Shown here in pieces: positions 1-11,275 of a stretch of DNA of 64,000 nt (its first letter is position 1; each line of letters opens with the position of its first letter). The notes beneath the pieces are model-generated. The model was given only the letters and a program-made list of their open reading frames with translations, searched no databases and had not been told where the DNA came from. Source of the stretch: Ampelocalamus luodianensis (Eukaryota; Streptophyta; Magnoliopsida; Poales; Poaceae); NCBI GenBank assembly GCA_036346255.1, contig CM070633.1, positions 37,649,692 to 37,713,691 on the forward strand, in the 5' to 3' direction. A program made the translations under genes and the position numbers.

Positions 1-3000
1 CAAGTTATATTGGAAATACCGATGCAATCAAAACAATAGAATTGGTGCTCCCTTGCACACTATAAAGGATTACATCGGCTCCTCAAAGAACATAGGATTT
101 CACGGTCGCTATGCCCCTTACACCACCAAGGACTTAACACAATAAAACCCTCCCCCTACTTAACCATACGGCTCCCAACCCGCGTGTGGCAGCACGAGTG
201 TTGCTTGAACAGTAGGTACCCAAAGTTCGGTCCTCAATTGTCCAGACAAGTCCTTCCACTTACCCAATTCTCGTGCACAAAGCACCATCACTAACCAACA
301 CTTGTCCGGACCAAATCTCATTTAAAAAGACAAAGTTTAACTCATAAAACAGCTACAAGGATCTGAAGTAAAAACATAAAGTAAGAGTTGTGTGTATCCC
401 AAAACCGACGGGTTATTCCCGACGATCGAACTACCGTATCTAGACTTGCATGGCTAAGCAATTCTATAACCCATAATTCACACATCCTATCTTAAGCATA
501 TAGGAGTTGGCATAATTCAAGATTAACCTCAAGCATAGGACATAACTAAACTACACATCACAAAAATATTGACATAATCAAAATAGCATGCAAGCAATTA
601 TCATTGCACTATCTTAACCAAAGCGGGATCAAATATGATGCAAAAGAAAGTTCAAATGATGCTTGCCTTGCTGGTACAAAGAGCTGCTCACTCGGTAGCG
701 TAAGTGTCGATGTCAATATGCTCGGGATCTATATAATTATAACATCAAATAAACACCGAGAAAACAACTCAAAAACCAAAATGCTCAAAAATGCATGATT
801 TTTCTACAGTAGTTAGGTCATGATTCTTAAAGGATTTTAGGTGAAAGAATTATTCCATTTTGATTTAGCATGTGAAAGTTATGATGGTTTGAATTTCAGA
901 TTTCAATAAGCCGTCGTTCATGTAATTTAATTATGGGGTGAAATTTTGTAGAACGGTGGTGGGGTAAGGAATTACATAGGTAAATAGGTAATATTAATAC
1001 AAGTTCAGATTAGTTGAGTTCGTCTCATTCGGAGTTCTTATGATTTAGTTATTGATTTTCCAAGTTATCAGCCTTTTATAGTATACAAATAATGGAGTTA
1101 AGGAGTATATTCTCCCAAAAATAGTTTCTGTGACAGAGGTAATGTGGAGACCATTTTTAGAATTAAGTTTACTGAAAATGAAAATTACCAAAAGTGGTCT
1201 CACTGTTTTTGGAGCTTCCAGTAATTATTTATGCATTTTTGAAGTTATCAGTCATTTTTCTATTGTACAAATAATGGTTTTAATGGATCAATCTCCAATT
1301 AATACTCTACATTCTGAGACAAGTTTGAAACTAATTTTAATATAAATTCTACTAAAAGTGAAATTTTCCAGAAGTGGATTCATGTGATTTGGAGTTATTA
1401 AGAAATAGTTATGCATTTTAGAAGTTAAAACAATTTCTCAGTGTGTAAATTAACCGATTTCGGATTTCATAAAGCGTTTTATACTTTTCTCACCGAGTGC
1501 ATTACTAGCCGCAGTCACTGGACCAGCGGGCCCGCTCGTCCGCGGCCCACGGCGAGGCGCGCGCACGCGTGCGTCCTAGGGCGACGGTTGCGAGCCGTTG
1601 GATCAAGATCCAACGGTCCATATTCGAGATGCAATAGGACGGTCGAATGTCTCACAAATCCGAGCCGTTCCTTTCGCATCGGCGGTCGAATTGATTCGGT
1701 TTATTTAGTTTCCTTAGCACGTGTTGAAAGCCTTGGGCCCACATGTAATAGACCCATCGTAGCGCTTAAGACATCACTTAATGCTAATGATTGGAGTTTA
1801 ACGACTAATGACATGCTACGATGCTTGTCCTAATACGGCACGGCAAAAACGTTGCCGCCTGCTTGCCCGGCGGCTCGCCGGCGCTACGCGCCACGGCGGA
1901 GCCTGCCAGTGCTTGCGTTAGCTTCGCAATAGCATTGCGCAGCTAGGGGTAGTGGTCTTAGCGCTAGAGGTGGCCGCGTGCGGCTGGCCGGTGGCGGCGG
2001 CGCCCATCACGGCAAATGCACAAGCGTGAAAGGTGAAGCTCAGCTCATACAAGCATGTGCCCAAGTCCTAAAGGCTACAAGGAGGTCACCTGAGCTAGGA
2101 GAGAGCTTGAGGAAGCTTGGGGAAGCTGGAGCTGCGCCGGCGCCGGAGAAGAAGTAGCGGCACAACACGGCTTCACGTGGAGAAGATGATTGGAGAAAAC
2201 CCAAGGACGGAGAATGGTTAAGATAGCTCAAGGACCATATGAGAATGCTTCATGAGCAAATAATTGAAGAATGGCTTACCAAAACGAAGTGGGAGAGGAA
2301 AGGTTGTTTCCCGGCCGAAAAATGGTTCAATCTTCAAATCAACGAGATCCTGCCGTGCATTGCCAGAATAGAGTTAGGGGAAATGGTCAGTGACCCAAGG
2401 CATGCGATATGACACGCTTGGTTGAGGACCATACCTCCTGGAAGTGAGGAATGGCATGAGGTGTCTTCTGGAGCACGCTCTGGACACGAGCTAGAGCACG
2501 AAAGTGGAACAGAAGCTACAAGCAAGGATAGGAGCTAAGCTTAGCAAAAATGGAGATGACATCGAATAGGAAGGAGAAAGGCATGACCCGGTCGAAGCTT
2601 ACCCTAGAGACGAGCTCAAGCTGGCTTCCCTCTCCTCTGTCAACCGAGGAGAAGTGAGGAGGAAAGGAGGGGTTCGAGGGTGTTATCTTTGGGAGGATAG
2701 CGGCAATGGAGGCGGCGTGAAGTGGGAATGCTCGGAGTGGTTGCATGGGCGCACTCACGCGGCCGACGGAGCTGCAGGCGCGGGAGCGGCGAGCAGCACG
2801 GCCGCGTGGCATTGGATACTGAGCGGGCGCGCGGGAGGTAGATAGCGGATCGACAACACGGCCCCACCGATCGGCGTCTCCTTGTTTGCGCGCGAGCTCG
2901 AGATGAGGTCCAACGCTGACCGTCAGATCTGGATCCAAGGGCTGAGGTTCAAGGAGTTAAGTGGTTCGGTTGGTGAAGCGGTATGAATTACGGGCGTTGA

Positions 3001-3568
3001 TCTTCCATCCGGCGGCTCACGTGCGGTGCACTTAGTGGACTTGACCGAGTCACTTCATCGAGTTAGAGTCGAGCAGAGGAACAAAGATGTCGGCGGTTTG
3101 GTTTAGTGTTTTGATTGAGAATTAAATTAGAGTTACTTCTTTGACGAGCTTTATAAATAGAAATAAATTTTATAAAATCCTCAAATAATTTGTGGGGTTC
3201 TGGGAGTATATAGTTCCCATAAAAATTATAACACCCTCTTTTTCAAAATACAGGTTTGTGATATTTAAATTCAAACATGTTGTATGTCTATAAATGTTGT
3301 TTGAATTTTAATGAGGTTCAAACTAGTCCCAAAAATTTGGTAAAATTATATTAATTCATGATAATCAATGTAGTATTTAAATAAATTATTTTGGATGATG
3401 ATCACAACTTTTATTACTGATTTGAATTAAAAATTGAATTTTGATGTGTAGGTTTACCTCAAATTAGATTTTCCAAGTACAATATACTATGAAATGATTT
3501 GAATTTGATAATGCAGTTAGTGAAATACAAATTAATCCTATTTAATTAGTTGAAATTGTGTGATCTCA
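1..3568 (-). mobile_element. LTR G: inverted, edge-truncated LTR of the E1 family
   Basis: Read on the minus strand this stretch matches 13892-17425, the first 3.5 kb of the E1 3' LTR. The match runs from the LTR start (near 3561-3568) to the window edge, so about the last 1.1 kb of the LTR is missing. It carries the same blocks: the ATTGCTTAGCCATGC block at 448-462, the micro-exon at about 667-728 with its GC donor at 665-666, and the CCGTTGGATC inverted repeat at 1595-1616. Divergence from the E1 LTR is visible, including small indels, so it is not a very recent duplicate. Most open frames inside it are chance frames in GC-rich LTR DNA. It may be a solo LTR or one end of a minus-strand element outside the window. 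Confidence 0.82.
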
Positions 3569-3593
3569 TTATAGCTCAGAGCATTCTGACTTA
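3569..3593. other. 25 bp spacer between two LTRs
   Basis: A short unassigned stretch lies between the start of inverted LTR G and the start of LTR H. It has no polypurine tract and no primer-binding site, so neither LTR is joined to an internal region here. The 5 bp before H (ACTTA) do not match the 5 bp after H (AAGTA), so H has no target-site duplication. Confidence 0.5.
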
Positions 3594-4623
3594 TGTAACA
3601 TCCCAATTTTGGGCTTGTGTTTCAAATGTAAGAAAATGAGTAGAAATTAAAACTTTTTCTTACATCGGTGTTTCTGTTTGTCTTGGACAAGTATTGTACA
3701 AGACTTATGGAAATGCAAAGTCACAAGTCTTTTGATCCAAATCTTGTTCCTTCAAAAACAATCTTGTCAAACCTTTTGATCATCCTCTGGAAATATTTTC
3801 CTAAGTTCATGGGATGGTATGTGACCCCTCTGAAAAATTTCACAATTTTAGAAATTGTTTGAATATTTTAGAGGCGATCAAACCTGTTTGACTCTCAGTC
3901 AAACCTAAAACCAGTACCTTGTAGAATTTTTGGAGAAAAATACAATGCATAAAGACCTCTGAAAATTTTACACAAGGTCAATGTCTCGACAACAAGCTCT
4001 GTAAAATTTCAGAATTTGTGGAGTTATTTTGCTACCCCAAATAAATCCTCAAAAGTCTCAGCATATTTAAAACCAAAACCGGCCATTGTTCCTTGGGTTC
4101 GAGTCGGGCTCAGTGCGAGCCACTTGACTCGGTCGAACCACCTAACTGCACCGAGCCGCGTTTTAGAACGTGCGTGCAATATCAGCCGTTGGATTCAAAT
4201 CGCTCGGCCCACGTTCGTGTGAGCATTCGGACCCTCCGGTTGCATTAGCCAATTGGGACCGTTGGATCTCAATCCAACCGTCCAGATTTCCGTAAGCAAT
4301 CGGACTGTCTGGCGGGCTCTTTTAAATCGCAGCCGTCCATCTAAAATCCAACGGTCGTGGTTGCTTTCTCTGTTCTTCTTCCTCCTCCGTTTCGCCGAGC
4401 GCGCGGGCGGCAATGGCAGAAAGAGAGAGTGCGAGGGCGGTTTTGATGTGTCACCTCAAGTTGGCTTTCGTCAACGTCTCTCTGTGGAGCATTAAATGCG
4501 CTCAGGCTTTCTCCTCCATTGTCCCGAGTCTCAGCTGCTCCCATCATTTCGTGGTCCATGACCGTAGCATGAACCGAGCCCACCATGGACTCGGGTTCTT
4601 GCTCGAAACCATAATTCCTTCCC

Positions 4624-4630
4624 TATATAT
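4624..4630 (+). promoter_or_regulatory. TATA box of LTR H
   Basis: TATATAT lies after CCTTCCC and is followed about 30 bp later by a C/T/A-rich leader, a typical plant Pol II core promoter layout. It sits 1.0 kb into the LTR, which would make U3 about 1 kb and R-U5 about 4 kb. Start-site usage is inferred. Confidence 0.55.
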
Positions 4631-7022
4631 TGCCCCTCTAGGTCCTCCTGGCGTTCTTTTACACCACACCTAGCTCCTCTCTGTGTTTGAGCCCAAAACC
4701 ATCTCAAACCTTCAATCCACCATTGTTGACCCGAGGGCTCCAATGGCGGCCTTGGTGTCCAGTGGTTTATCTTCAACCTTTCTTGCACCCTTTTGAACTC
4801 CTCAACCTCCTTTATATTTCCCCTAACTTGATTTTGGGTTTCATTCACAGGAATCACTCAATTTTAAGTTTGGAGATTTTCGGTTGGTTTCACCCCCTTT
4901 CTTCTCCACTCGGTGAGTGGTTCTTTTGCAATTATTTGCTTTTGGAGCCTCTTTGAGCTATAATGAAGCTGTGGTAATGATTTGGTTCTACTCATTTTGC
5001 TCGTAACCTCATCTTCCACTTCATCTTCTTCGGCTCCGGTGGACTTCATCGTGTTCAAGTCTTCCCCGGCCATCTTTGGAGCTCCTCTCGGTTAAGGTAG
5101 CTTCTATATAGTCCCTAGAAGTCATGGCACTCGCTTTCCCGGACTGCAGCGGAGCATTTTGCTATTTCCGTGTTTTACCGAAAATGGCTCCATCTTTGTT
5201 TTCCGGCTCGCCGGCTTTCTAGACCTCCACCGCCGGCGAGGTCATCACCGTTAGGTTCGCATTGCTATTGCGAGTCCATTTTGATAGTTTGTGGGCGCCG
5301 CCGCGACCGGAGTCGCCGGCGACAAGCCGTGGTAGCCACTCGGGACTTTACCGGCCGTAGCTCCCGTTGTCGTCAAATGATTAAGACACAGTTAATACCC
5401 AATCATTAGTAGCATTAATGGTGTCTTAATCTGGCCTAATGTCTCACTGACTTGTGGGCCCATAAGCCTAAATCAGAAAACCAGAAGTCGTTATGGCTGA
5501 TTTTGGGTTTATTTATTGCTAATCATTGTTAGCAATAAATGTGTCCGAAATTACCTTTTTGGGTCACTGACGTGTGGGCCCTCTGTCCCTAAATCACCTC
5601 TGTTCGAAATCTTTAGGACACATTAATTGCTAATCATCACTAATCATTGGTCATTAGTAATTAATTAACTGTCCTAAGAGCCTCCTTTAAGTCACTGCCA
5701 GGTGGGTCCACGTGCACTGTGCACGTGTGTTAAATCTCGCATGTGTGACTCTCAGTCACTGACATGCGGCCCCACGTGTCAGCACTCCTGGTTGCACTTC
5801 GATCTTGGACCACCGTCCATTTTGCGATCTGCGGCCTGGATTTTGTATGCGTTCGGACCCTCCGGTTCCCCTCATCATTCGTGGCCGTCCATCGCTTGAT
5901 CTGCGGCCCTGATCGTGCGTGCAATCGGACCTTCCGACTGACGGCGTGATCAGAGCCGTTCATCTTTAGATCTGCGGTCGTGGTTCGTCGAGGCAACCGC
6001 ACCGTCCGGTTGCATCCTTCCAACGATGGGTCCCTTTTAGAGATCGCGCGCGTGCGCTGTTTTCCGTGCGTGTGGCTCGTTGGATTTTGCATCAACGGCC
6101 CACGAGCGTCCACGTCGTTTATCTCCGGGTGGGTTGGTTTCTATTTCTGTAAGTATTTATTTATCAACTGAAAATTGTATCAAAACTTTAGAAATTCATA
6201 ACTAATTCAAGATAAATCCTTTTTACATGAAACCAACTGTAATAAATTTGTAATTCACTAAAGTTTAATATAAAAATGCTTTTACCTATGCTTCCGTAGT
6301 AGAAAGTTCTGTAATCTTTTATAGCTTGTTTTCTGCTATTTTTATATATTCCAGAATTGAATTAAAACTTGGAAAATGCATATCTTTTTCTGTATATCTA
6401 CTAATTGAATGATTTTAACTTTGATAAATTTGTTATTAACTAAACTTTAATCTAAAAATGGTAGTAGGCCTAAATCAGCACCAGAAAAATACGTTAATAG
6501 ATTTAACCTTATTAGTAGCAATTAAAAATTCATTTAATGTGGTAATAGACACCAGTAATTCCCTGTAAATCCTAAAAATAGAAATTTAATGTTAGGAAAT
6601 CCCTCTGTTATCATACTTCAAGGTGAAATAGGTTTTGCACATGTTTATATTTCTGGAAAGTGCATTATGCTAGTTTTGCAACTTAGAAAAATCATAACTA
6701 AATCATTTTAACTCCAATTAAGATGAAACCACTTGTATTAGCCTTAAAATGTCAGTAGCAACCTATGATAAAATTTTCAAGTCCAGAAAACCTCTAGAAA
6801 ATATTTTTGCTACAGTACCTAATTATGGCCGAAAATGGGTTTTTAGATAATATCTTTTGCACCACAGATCCAAATTAGGTTTTTCCAGTTTCTATGTCTA
6901 GGTATATTCGTATTCTACCTTATGTATAAATTTCGTCGCAATTGGATAATTTTTGCTTGCTCGTTTGTTTAAGTGTGGCTCGTCTTATTGGTTGTTCTTG
7001 GTTCTTTTTGCCTTTCGTTTAG

Positions 7023-8286
7023 GGTTCGACATTTGCGGTAACCCCGAGAACGATCCTCCGCAACAATTTGAGCAACAGCAAGAAGGCAAGCAGTTTGATC
7101 ATATTAATCCCAGTATTTTAAGTATTTATGTTGATTACAAATTCTATGTATGCATTGCTATTTTGTGTTAATAGTTGGCCTAGTAGATGCATTTCCTTAG
7201 CAAATGATTATCCTCTACTACCATGAGCCTAGGTTACTTGCTGTGATTTAGAGTTCATGGATGGGCTCTTGTCACTTAGTAGTTGCGAATTAATTGCTTA
7301 GCCATGCTTAGTTTCCGGTAGAAATGGGCGGTTATCGACTTGTCGATAACCTTGATCACATCAAACTTATTATGATTATGATTTCCACCTTGTGCCATGT
7401 CTACTTATGAAAACTAAAACTGAAAACAAAATGATTTAGACTTGGGCACAATGGTATGATGGTGTGATTTTGGGTGTGACTGGAATGGTGCCCGGGTCAA
7501 CAAGGACCGAACATCTTGTTACACTAAACCAAGCATTTTAGCGTGCTAACCACATTAGAGGGTATGGGACCTCTCTTGACTTAGTACTTTGGCGTGTATT
7601 GGCTCCGAGTCGCAGGGAGTCGCAGGAGGGATGGTGTTGGGAGCATTGTAGTGTCCGAAAGACTTCACCCGTGATGGGATTTGTTGTCTTTCGGCTTGCA
7701 ATGTAAGCATATGGGTTTCTATCCATATGAGCGGCTCGTAGTTAATACACAAGATTGGAAATGTCTCGTAGGACTTAGCAGTGCGGCATACCTTCTGTAG
7801 TGTGCTTTGTGGCTTGAAGGCGGTGCAAGTGTGGGTACATTGGTACACCTGCGCAGGTTAGAACTATTCGAATAGCCTCGCCCTAGGTTATGGACACGCT
7901 TGGCAAGGTCTTTCAAGAGTTAGACTACAACCTTTTAAATTAAAACTTGATGGGTGATACGAATCGGGATTCGTGCTATGTTGTGGTGGCTATTGGGATA
8001 GTCGCTTGTGTGGTTACTTGTATGTATCTTTAATTATGTTACTTTGATAACAAAACAGATTTGCAAACTTGCTTTTAAAATGTATTACATTATTGCAAAT
8101 AAAGTTGGCTTCATGCAAAATGAGACATACAACCTCCACCTAAATAAGCTTGCATGTAGGTTATGAATAGGTCTGCTATTCCACACGTCAGTCTTGCGGG
8201 TACAAAGACAATCTTTGTACTCAGTTGCTACTCTTAATTGTTTTGTTGCAGAGGAAGAAGGTGAGCTGAGGGCCTCACTTTTGTGA
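7023..8286 (+). other. Predicted LTR splice unit in H: 63 bp micro-exon, 1166 bp GC-AG intron, acidic last exon
   Basis: A long pyrimidine-rich tract ends in TTTCGTTTAG at 7022, a strong 3' splice site. The following 63 bp (7023-7085) end at AAG|GCAAGC, the consensus of GC-AG introns. A second acceptor, TTTTGTTGCAG, ends at 8251. The micro-exon is open in one phase, encoding Q/E/N-rich residues. Joining it in phase 1 to 8252 gives a short Glu-rich tail and a TGA at 8284-8286. A perfect hairpin (9 bp arms, 3 nt loop) at 8200-8220 ends 31 nt before the acceptor. The same architecture occurs in other LTR families of this window. Splicing itself is an inference. Confidence 0.55.
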
Positions 8287-8640
8287 GTGTGTTGTGGTAG
8301 CTTATGGGCGACTAGCTTGGCGGCCCGGTCGGTTGCCTTGTGGGTGTATGGCTAACCGGTCGACTTTTGTTCTAGCCATCTTATGGCGCTTTTGCTTCAT
8401 TGTCATTCTTGTATATTGTTCTTTTGGCGGTCGGCTCTCTTTTGTAATAACTTTACTTTATGTATGTCGTTGTTGAACTTAGTCTTTGTATGTTGTATGG
8501 AAATGATGTGTAATTTTGTGATGATGTGCATATCTGCAGTGCGGGAAGCATATGACCATCGAGGCTTAGAATGTTTAATTAGTAACGCTAGAACCATTTG
8601 GGGGTTAAGTGTTACTAGTTAAATATTCCGGGTCCTCACA

Positions 8641-8872
8641 AAGTATGCATGACATGAGGCTCATTCGTCCAGATGTGCTGTATGGCGCTAATGAGGTTTC
8701 GCCGTACATTTCTGCGCCGCCGGACTATCGTCTTCCTGAAGTAGGAGGCCATATCATCGGCGTAGGATCCCCCTTACGCCTCACCAACCCGGGAGACCCA
8801 GAAGACACAGGATCCCCTGGATACCACCTGCTCGATGACTTTCCGGTGAACTTTGACCGGAATAATATCTAG
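8641..8872 (+). pseudogene. Truncated accessory ORF between LTR and gag (E1)
   Basis: An open frame ending at 8872 codes for a proline/aspartate-rich segment with YRLPEVGG and PEDTGSPGYHLLDDF. Its only ATG (8609) lies in the LTR and is unlikely to be the native start, so the 5' part was probably lost when E1 was joined to LTR H. Its position, after the LTR and before gag, matches the 241-residue accessory ORF of E2, but the sequences are not recognisably alike. I do not recognise its function. It could be a captured host segment or a clade-specific retrotransposon protein. Confidence 0.45.
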
Positions 8873-9274
8873 GCTGTTAGGGCAGGGACCTCTATGTTTG
8901 AGCTTGTATCCTTAGGTTTATGTAATAGGGTAGTAGATGTCGATCCGTTATGTTTCATTTGCCAAAAAAAAACTACTATTTCAGTCGTGATCTTAAGCCT
9001 GCGGGCGCTTATGTACGGCGTTGTATCGATTCGGTTTTATGTTGATTAATGTTCGGTGTTCCATTTGATGTTACAATTCTTTTGCTTTTGATATTGATTG
9101 TGCATGTACAGCCAAGTAATGGCTTTTGTCTTATTTACTAACCATCCTTGTCCAATACGGGATGACGGGACCAACTACGCGATCGGGAGCCTGCGCGCGC
9201 AGGCTCCCATCCCCATCTAGGGCACGCGTCCGCACCTCGAGCGATTTCTACGATCGGGGCGGTCATCCAAAGAA
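8873..9274 (+). other. E1 leader between accessory ORF and gag
   Basis: Untranslated sequence with an A-run at 8965-8973. An ATG at 9162 opens MTGPTTRSG, which resembles the basic start of the E2 gag and may be the true gag start. A frameshift between there and about 9300 would then separate it from the main gag frame. Confidence 0.45.
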
Positions 9275-9919
9275 TTGTCTGGGCATGGCGAGCCCTCTCG
9301 GCCGGCCCCAGCAGGTGGACCGCCTGAGGAGGTGCTCCCTCCGCCGCCATCCATGGTCGAGTTTATGATGATGATTGAGCGCAACCGGATGGACCAGACC
9401 CGGATGCTTGAGGCGATCGTGCGCAACACCGCTCCAGCTCCCGTTCCGACAGGAGGGGCTGCCCCGCACCGAGCGTCCGGGGGTCTCGCTGAGTTCCAGC
9501 GGACCAACCCTCCGACATTTGCGGGCGGCAAGGACCCGATGGAGGCAGAGGACTGGCTGCACAACATTGAGAAGAAGCTGAACATAGCGCAGTGTACCGG
9601 GGTTGAGAGAGTCTTGTTTGCCAGCTATCAGTTGGCAGGTGCGGCGAGCGCATGGTGGGATAGTTATTCCGCCATGCAGCCCGCTGGTCACGTCCCGACT
9701 TGGGACGAATTCAGGGATGCGTTCCGGGAGGCCCATATACCGGAGGGAGTGCTGCTTATCAAGCAGCAGCAGTTCCTTGCCTTGAGACAGGACGGCGGAC
9801 GCCACCGAGTACCGCATGATTTCAACTACTTGGCGGTATGCTCGGACGACGCCTCGACAGACGCTTCGTCGCCGAACGAGTTCTTCCATGGGCTATCGAG
9901 GAGTTGCGGCTTGTTTTAG
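9275..9919 (+). pseudogene. gag: E1 gag, N-terminal and capsid part (frameshifted)
   Basis: Gag forms the cytoplasmic virus-like particle. The 214-residue frame has a Met-rich N-terminus, then the retrotransposon gag core: PPTFAGGKDPMEAEDWLHNI (about residues 79-98), AASAWWDSY and TWDEFRDAF. This matches E2 at 30651-30820. After about residue 172 the reading changes and ends at a stop (9917), while the natural continuation (FHGLSRSCGLF then VNKAIVVEHE) is split between two frames. The family's gag normally reads into protease without such breaks. The true start may be upstream at 9162. The family call is firm and exact ends are uncertain. Confidence 0.75.
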
Positions 9920-9925
9920 CCGCAC

Positions 9926-10810
9926 ATGATTTCGTGGAGTTTCAAAGATCCGGTCAACAAGGCGATCGTGGTGGAGCATGAGAGCATGACGGTGGATGAG
10001 TCGAGGAAGAGGAGGAAGGCTTTCCGGCAGCGATGGCGAGTGGCGCTTTTCGTGCCACGCCAGACTACCTCGGGCACCTCGTGCCCCCGGCAAGACCATC
10101 GAGGTCTCTGTGGCACCTCCACGACCTTCTCCACCGGCGGCTCAAGCGGCACGGGGGGCGAGACCACAGATGGCGGGGCATACAAGCCGGCGTCATTTGT
10201 TTCCATGTGGCGTCGGGCCACTATGCCGCAGATGCCTCGCCAGCGGCGAGGATGCCGGGCGTACTCGCTCAAAGACCACCAGCCCGGCTCGGTGAGGCCA
10301 CCGCCACCACCACGTAAAGCAGCACCTACTCCACCCCAAAGATGCACGTGGTCGCGTCAACCACGTCTCGCAGAGGAGGCGACCGACGCACCTGACGTCG
10401 TGCTAGGTACACTTCTTGTTAATTCATGTCCTGCCTCCGTTCTATTTGATTCTGGAGCATCTCATTCATTTATTAAAAACGAGTATGCTGAAATTAACCA
10501 ATTCAAGATACATACACTACACCCACCTTATCATATTCCGTCCCTAGGGTCGGTTTTCTACGCCGATCAAGTCTGCAGGGACGTAAAAATTGAAATACAA
10601 AATGTTAACTTTTCAGCAAACCTAATAGTGATAAGTTCAGTGGGCATCGATGTTATCTTAGGGATGGATTGGTTATCTAAGAATCAGGGGAAGATTGATT
10701 GTGCCCAGCGGTCTATCTCAGTGACTAGTGAGGACGGCACCCAGGTCGTCTTTGCACCTGTAGTGGGTGGTTCTCACCTATATGCTTTAGAGGCGAGTCT
10801 CTCTCGCTAG
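9926..10810 (+). pseudogene. pol: E1 gag C-terminus and aspartic protease
   Basis: The frame opens in the gag C-terminal region (VNKAIVVEHESMTVDESRKR). A damaged zinc-knuckle region follows: in another frame at about 10190-10235 only CFH...GHYAAD is recognisable, so not all CCHC ligands remain. It ends in a protease domain with the catalytic motif VLFDSGASHSF and the flap/helix motif DVILGMDWLS. The protease would cleave the Gag-Pol polyprotein in the particle. The middle (10060-10320) is rich in Pro/Arg and probably out of frame. A stop at 10808 separates the protease from reverse transcriptase, whereas the family normally has one fused frame. Confidence 0.72.
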
Positions 10811-11275
10811 AGGAGGTACCAATAGTGAGTGAGTATCTGATGTGTTCCTGAAGAACTTCAGGCATGCCCCGACCGAGAGGTAGAGTTTGTCATTGAGCTT
10901 GCACCGCATCGCGCCCATCTCAAAAAGGCCGTATCGGATGCCGCCCAATGAGCTAGCTGAATTGAAAGAACAACTTAAGGAGTTGCAAGACAAGGGTTTC
11001 ATCAGGCCTAGCTCCTCGCCTTGGGGATGCCCGGCTCTCTTTGTCAAGAAGAAAGACAAGAGTCTACGGATGTGTGTTGACTACCGTCCGTTGAATGAGG
11101 TCACCATCAAGAACAATGTATCGCTCCCGGATCGATGACCTATTTGACCAGCTTAGTGGAGCTCGGTGTTCTCCAAAATTGACTTGAGATTAGGCTACCA
11201 TCAGTTAAAGTTAGAACCGAGGACATTAGAAGACCGCCTTCTCTACTCGTTCACAGTGCATGCGAGTACACGGTC
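10811..11275 (+). pseudogene. pol: E1 reverse transcriptase, N-terminal part (several frameshifts)
   Basis: Residues such as PISKRPYRMPPNELAELKEQ and IRPSSSPWGCPALFVKKKD are the conserved entry to Ty3/gypsy reverse transcriptase, followed by MCVDYRPLNEVTIKN. After 11138 the frame breaks. The next conserved blocks (IDDLFDQL, the KID..GYHQ region and KTAFST) are seen only by changing frame repeatedly between 11130 and 11270. E2 at 32136-32774 is uninterrupted over the same region, which shows what is broken here. Function is lost as written. Confidence 0.7.

Larger units (their letters stand above)
3594..8640 (+). mobile_element. LTR H: 5.05 kb LTR of a Ty3/gypsy chromovirus-type family
   Basis: It starts TGTAACATCCCAATTTTGGG and ends GGGTCCTCACA, the TG...CA form of plant LTRs. 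Internal landmarks follow the order seen in the other long LTRs here: a CCGTTGGATC-type inverted repeat (4259-4280), a TATA box (4624), a micro-exon (7023-7085), the ATTGCTTAGCCATGC block (7293-7307), the CTATTCGAATAG palindrome (7864-7875), a hairpin (8200-8220) and a 3' splice acceptor (8251). The sequence is not close to the E1 3' LTR, so it is not the original partner of that LTR despite lying upstream of E1 gag. No primer-binding site follows it. It is either a solo LTR or the result of recombination. No credible protein gene is seen inside apart from the spliced frame described separately. Confidence 0.75.

Noticed and set aside
3589..8645. H as a cleanly inserted solo LTR with a target duplication
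   Set aside because: The flanks ACTTA and AAGTA do not match, so simple insertion cannot be shown.
8641..8700. tRNA primer-binding site for E1 after LTR H
   Set aside because: No TGGTATCAGAG-like sequence is present between 8641 and 9274.
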